This document shows positions 60,436 through 64,000 of a stretch of DNA of 64,000 nt, piece after piece. Positions within the stretch are counted from its first letter, which is position 1. Each line of letters begins with the position of its first letter. The notes under the pieces are model-generated. The model did no database searches. It was not told the origin of the DNA and saw only the letters and a list, made by a program, of their open reading frames with translations. The DNA is from an uncultured Clostridia bacterium (GTDB lineage: Bacteria > Bacillota > Clostridia > Oscillospirales > Acutalibacteraceae). Made by a program: the position numbers and the translations under genes. The stretch is taken from NCBI GenBank assembly GCA_944384815.1, contig CALWUW010000028.1, forward strand, positions 62,001 to 126,000. The letters run 5' to 3'.

Positions 60436-63132
60436 TTGTTGGAAAATCAAACCAGATGGGAAAATCGTTCTTTGGGGCAAAGAATTTTCATATATGCAGC
60501 AGCACCTCTATGTGTTTTGTTGTTGGCGTTCCTTTTGTTTTCCTGGTTCAAACTATATCCTTTTGGAGATAATACGGTTTCTTGGTGTGACATGAACCAG
60601 CAAGTGATCCCTCTTCTGTTGGATTTTAAGGATATTCTGGAAGAAAATGGCTCTTTGTTCTTAAATATGCAAAACGCAGGAGGAATGAATTTCTGGGGAG
60701 TATTTTTGTTTTTTCTGTCCAGTCCCTTTTCCTTTTTGATGCTTTGGATCCCAAAAACAGAAATTTATCATGCGGTAAATTTAATGGTCGTTGGGAAAAT
60801 GATGGTTTGTGCTTTTACGGCTTCTGTGTTTTTTCACAAACGATTTCGGAAACTCAATGAAGCACAGACGGTATGCTTAAGCCTCTTATATGCTTTTTGC
60901 GGATATTCGCTTTTTTATTACCAAAATATTGTATGGCTGGATATGATGTATCTGCTTCCTCTCTTGCTATTATCTCTTTTGTGGATTTCAGAAAAGTATC
61001 GGATTTTGCCTTACGTTTTAGCACTCTCTGCCATGATGGCTGTAAATTTTTATTTAAGCTATATGGTCCTTCTTTTTGTTCTTATTGGTTCTGTTTTGTA
61101 TATTCATTTTTGTGTGCAGCCGGCAGAACGTGGAAAAAATACGGTTTTGCTGGGAATTGGTACATTTATTTCGGGTTTTATTACCGCACCGGTTTGGCTT
61201 CCATCACTATTGCAATATCTCGCCTCCGCCCGCACAGGAGACCTGTACTTCAATTTGATCAGCGGCAAATTTTTAACTACGCTGCACACTACACTCCCGC
61301 AAATTCTATGCACAAGCGTTATTTTAATTGCTATTTTAGCTTGTTTCTTTAAAGGCCGGAGATGGGAAAAGAAAAGAATTTACATTTTGATTCTTTTTTT
61401 GCTGATGCTGATTCCGGTGCTGATTGAGCCAATTAACAAAATGTGGCATACAGGAAGTTATCAAGCCTTTCCTGTTCGATACGGCTATATGACCGTGTTC
61501 ATTGGGCTGATCCTGTTTGCTTCTCTTTTAGAAGAAGAGGGGCAGCGCCCTGCAGCAACGACCTCCAGAGGGATTTGCGTATTTTTGGCGGTGGCCTGCT
61601 TGCTTGTACCTTGTACAGCCATTTTGTTGCTGCGGGACTTTTTCAAAGAAATTACCGTTTATACCCGAACCCTTTGGGGAACGGACCAATCTCTTTCCTT
61701 GTTGTTGGTGTTCTTTGTGGTAACGGGAGCGTCTTATTTTCTGCTGCTTCTATTTCTTCGTTATCGCCAGATCACAACAAAGGTTTTCACCTTTTTTCTT
61801 GCTCTGTTGGTCTGTACCGAATGTGTGTTTAACGGAGCAGTGTATATTGGTTCAGCCGGGAATTCTCCGGAACGATACCGTAACGTGTTGGATCTTGCAG
61901 ATCAGATCGATTCGGACAGCTTTTATCGGGTTAAAACAGAAAAGAAATATTTTGACGTAAATTTGATTGGAGCACTGGGATATCCTTCTTTGAGTCATTA
62001 TACTTCGCTGACACAAAAGGATTACATGTACACAATGAAAAAATTAGGATATTCCTCCTACTGGATGGAGGTAAACTCCAACGGAGGCACCTTATTTTCC
62101 GACTGGTTAATGGGGAACCAATATGTTATTAAGTCTGTGGGGGATTGTGACCCAGAAGACGTTGTGGTATATCAAAATTCATCCTATGTGCTGACAAAGG
62201 CGTATGAAACGGTTCCGTTTGGAGTGGTATTTTCTTCAAAAAATATTGATGAGTTAGAAAAAATACAGGCTGTTACCCGTGTAGGTGTACAAGAGAAAAT
62301 TTATCACACTCTTTTTTCAGAACAAAAATCCCCCTTTGTTCATTATTTGCCAAGTTCTATGAACAACATCCTTTCCGGGGAAACAGAAGCAGGAAAAGTG
62401 TATTATATACAGAAAGCAGACCAGGGGGCCGCTTTGTCTTATTCGGTTACGGTTTCCGGTACACAGCAGCTTTACTTTGATTGCTTTGATGAAACACACA
62501 ATTACCTTCGGGAGGCAGTAAACGGCAGTTTCAACATTTATGTAAATGGACAACAAATTCAAAGTGATTATCCTTCTCAGTCTTCCAACGGTCTTTTGGA
62601 TCTAGGAACATATACAGACACCACGGTTTCTATTTATGCAGAATTAAATAAAGACGTGGAAGCCTATTCCATAGGTGTTTTTGGGCTGGACATCCAAGCT
62701 TTGAAAGAAACTATGGATGCTGCGGAATTGCCCACAGTCTATTGTTCCAACGACCGCTTTTCCTTTACGGTGGAAGATGGAGCGTCCGGTGAATATCTTT
62801 TTGTTCCCATCGCAAACGACGGTGGGTATACAGCTTTGGTAAATGGCCAGAAAACAGATATTTATACAGTTTTTGATACTTTTTTGGCGATACCCCTGCA
62901 GGAAGGGAAAAATATTGTAGAGCTTTCCTACTCGGTTCCTGGGCTTCGTTTGGGTTGGATCTTTACAGCACTTGGTCTGCTGCTTTTGGGCATTTATGTA
63001 TGGATTCGGAAACAGCATCCTCGTTGGTTGGAAAAATTGGAAAATCCGGCATATTTTCTCTGTGTAGCAGCTGCGTGCATAGCTTGGAGCGCTGTTTATG
63101 TGTTCCCCGTATGTGTTTTCTTAAGTCGGTGA
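60436..63132 (+). CDS. YfhO-family multi-spanning membrane protein
   Basis: An 898-residue protein. The first 440 residues contain about 11-12 membrane helices with the GT-C-like family start LFSWFKLYPFGDNTVSWCDMNQQ and NAGGMNFWG. A large extracytoplasmic region follows and two helices end the protein. YfhO relatives are linked to cell-envelope polymer modification, e.g. lipoteichoic acid glycosylation in Listeria, though the enzymatic role is inferred. Start TTG 60436 or 60439 after GGGGGGAG. It is monocistronic as far as visible. Confidence 0.9.
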   Translation: MLENQTRWENRSLGQRIFIYAAAPLCVLLLAFLLFSWFKLYPFGDNTVSWCDMNQQVIPLLLDFKDILEENGSLFLNMQNAGGMNFWGVFLFFLSSPFSFLMLWIPKTEIYHAVNLMVVGKMMVCAFTASVFFHKRFRKLNEAQTVCLSLLYAFCGYSLFYYQNIVWLDMMYLLPLLLLSLLWISEKYRILPYVLALSAMMAVNFYLSYMVLLFVLIGSVLYIHFCVQPAERGKNTVLLGIGTFISGFITAPVWLPSLLQYLASARTGDLYFNLISGKFLTTLHTTLPQILCTSVILIAILACFFKGRRWEKKRIYILILFLLMLIPVLIEPINKMWHTGSYQAFPVRYGYMTVFIGLILFASLLEEEGQRPAATTSRGICVFLAVACLLVPCTAILLLRDFFKEITVYTRTLWGTDQSLSLLLVFFVVTGASYFLLLLFLRYRQITTKVFTFFLALLVCTECVFNGAVYIGSAGNSPERYRNVLDLADQIDSDSFYRVKTEKKYFDVNLIGALGYPSLSHYTSLTQKDYMYTMKKLGYSSYWMEVNSNGGTLFSDWLMGNQYVIKSVGDCDPEDVVVYQNSSYVLTKAYETVPFGVVFSSKNIDELEKIQAVTRVGVQEKIYHTLFSEQKSPFVHYLPSSMNNILSGETEAGKVYYIQKADQGAALSYSVTVSGTQQLYFDCFDETHNYLREAVNGSFNIYVNGQQIQSDYPSQSSNGLLDLGTYTDTTVSIYAELNKDVEAYSIGVFGLDIQALKETMDAAELPTVYCSNDRFSFTVEDGASGEYLFVPIANDGGYTALVNGQKTDIYTVFDTFLAIPLQEGKNIVELSYSVPGLRLGWIFTALGLLLLGIYVWIRKQHPRWLEKLENPAYFLCVAAACIAWSAVYVFPVCVFLSR

Positions 63133-63194
63133 ATGCCCGCTACTGACAGGAACACCCTTATCTTTTCCTTTCAAGAATTGGTGAAAAATGGTGG

Positions 63195-63223
63195 TTTACT
63201 TTTTCTCTCTTTTCAGATAGAAT
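63195..63223 (+). promoter_or_regulatory. Promoter of the GH25 gene
   Basis: TTTACT at 63195-63200, a 17-bp spacer and TAGAAT at 63218-63223, in a 151-nt gap. Confidence 0.6.
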
Positions 63224-63283
63224 AAAAAAGGTGTGTTTCAAACGGGTCAAAATATGTGATCTATAGTGGGAAAGAAAGGAAAA

Positions 63284-64000
63284 ATGAAAATGTCTTGGAA
63301 TTGGAAAAATGTGTGGGGATTCGTCAAACGAACCCAAAGAGCACAGCGAGCGATTGCTGGTTGTTTAGCTGGTGCTGTCATTGCATTGGCAGCAGGCGCC
63401 AGCCCTACAGAGATTGCTGCGGATATTTCCGTGTCTTCTCAGTCTTCGGAGGTTTTTTCGGTATCCAGCCAAGAATCTTCCGAAACTTCCTCGGCAGTAT
63501 CTTCTGAAGTTTCATCCGAAATTTCTTCTCAGGAGCCCAGTTCTTCAGACACGTCTTCAAGCGAAGAATTGGACTACACGGAAATAGAGATCAAATCAGA
63601 AACAGAAGTTGTTTCCAAAGACAGTGAAACAGCCAAAACGGAAGATGCTTTATACCCGAATAACGGAAAAAAGCCAGGTGGTGAAGAAGAAGTTCCTGTA
63701 AAAGATCCCGTTCCTCCGCCGTCCTCTGTTGTTCCGGATTCTCCCTCCAGCAATGTGTCTTCGTCCGGATCCTCCGGATCAACATCTTCGCCTGGGTCTT
63801 CTGCTGGCTCTTCCTCCGGATCTTCTTCCTCCGGCTCGACTGTAATCGTCCCCAAGGCTGTGTATGGAATTGATGTTTCTTATTACCAAGGAAATATCAA
63901 TTGGCAGCTGGTAAAGGATTCCGGAATTGAGTTTGTGATCATCCGTGTAGGTTATCGCGGCTATGGCACAGGAAAGCTTTGCTTGGATAATAAATTTTCG
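63284..64000 (+). CDS. Secreted GH25 family muramidase (3' end missing)
   Basis: The frame is open to the right edge, so only 239 residues are seen. A short basic N-terminus and a hydrophobic signal segment (AIAGCLAGAVIALAAGA) lead to a long linker of about 145 residues rich in Ser, Glu, Pro and Gly, then a GH25 domain begins: VYGIDVSYYQGNINWQLVKDSG with the first catalytic Asp of the family, followed by IEFVIIRVGYRG. GH25 enzymes cut the glycan strand of peptidoglycan. The start is ATG 63284; ATG 63290 is also possible. The Ser-rich linker suggests a surface-exposed or wall-spanning form. Confidence 0.88.
   Translation, partial: MKMSWNWKNVWGFVKRTQRAQRAIAGCLAGAVIALAAGASPTEIAADISVSSQSSEVFSVSSQESSETSSAVSSEVSSEISSQEPSSSDTSSSEELDYTEIEIKSETEVVSKDSETAKTEDALYPNNGKKPGGEEEVPVKDPVPPPSSVVPDSPSSNVSSSGSSGSTSSPGSSAGSSSGSSSSGSTVIVPKAVYGIDVSYYQGNINWQLVKDSGIEFVIIRVGYRGYGTGKLCLDNKFS

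Noticed and set aside
1..64000. tRNA/rRNA genes, CRISPR arrays, insertion sequences, attachment sites and prophage genes
   Set aside because: Intergenic regions were read for cloverleaf, repeat-spacer, transposase or integrase signals and none was found.

Overview
The window looks like chromosomal DNA of a spore-forming, anaerobic, medium-GC Clostridia member, probably of the Oscillospiraceae/Ruminococcaceae type. This is inferred from gene content and order. The sporulation genes gerW (ytfJ) and spoVM are present. So are blocks that keep Bacillus/Clostridia order: scpA-scpB, tig-clpP-clpX-lon-engB, yicC-remA-gmk-rpoZ-priA-def-fmt-rsmB-rlmN-prpC-prkC-rsgA-thiN-spoVM, and folD-dxs-tlyA-nadK-argR-recN. 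There is also a T-box-controlled tyrS. I see no tRNA, rRNA, insertion sequence, prophage or CRISPR array. Both ends cut a gene: a CorC-type transporter on the left and a GH25 lysozyme on the right.

Layout. 0-7.8 kb: CorC-like protein, a YcxB-like membrane protein, an M50 protease, scpAB, DUF2953, gerW, a D,D-carboxypeptidase, rluB and a small unknown ORF. 7.8-11.2 kb: a three-gene biotin-dependent carboxyltransferase operon with the subunit plan of a 12S/1.3S/5S transcarboxylase. 11.2-17.6 kb: rplS, signal peptidase I, rbgA, rnhB, yraN, an M19 dipeptidase, thrC and a metallophosphoesterase. 17.6-24.1 kb: protein quality control (trigger factor, ClpP, ClpX, Lon, EngB). 24.2-38.1 kb: one long collinear housekeeping run ending in two tiny genes, a 48-residue hydrophobic protein and a 26-residue SpoVM.

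38.1-46.1 kb is the accessory part. It holds a divergent Crp/Fnr regulator and ferredoxin-like pair around a perfect 16-bp palindrome, a small P-loop protein, a small membrane protein, a cysteine-rich DUF3795 protein, and a complete BceRSAB-type peptide-sensing and efflux module. 46.1-48.3 kb on the minus strand: CCA-adding enzyme and an alpha/beta hydrolase. 48.4-64 kb: an M16 peptidase pair (one without its metal motif), lgt, folD, dxs, tlyA, nadK, argR, recN, T-box plus tyrS, a YfhO-family membrane protein, and the start of a secreted GH25 muramidase.

Most genes are co-directional and tightly packed, with many ATGA/TAATG-type overlaps. Regulation therefore falls on a few promoters, terminators and leaders, listed where the sequence supports them. 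The main leads for follow-up are the spoVM/48-residue micro-gene pair, the Crp/Fnr palindrome placed for activation of one gene and repression of the other, the transcarboxylase-like operon, the direct repeats before the bceAB-type genes, and the alternating half-sites before the YfhO gene.
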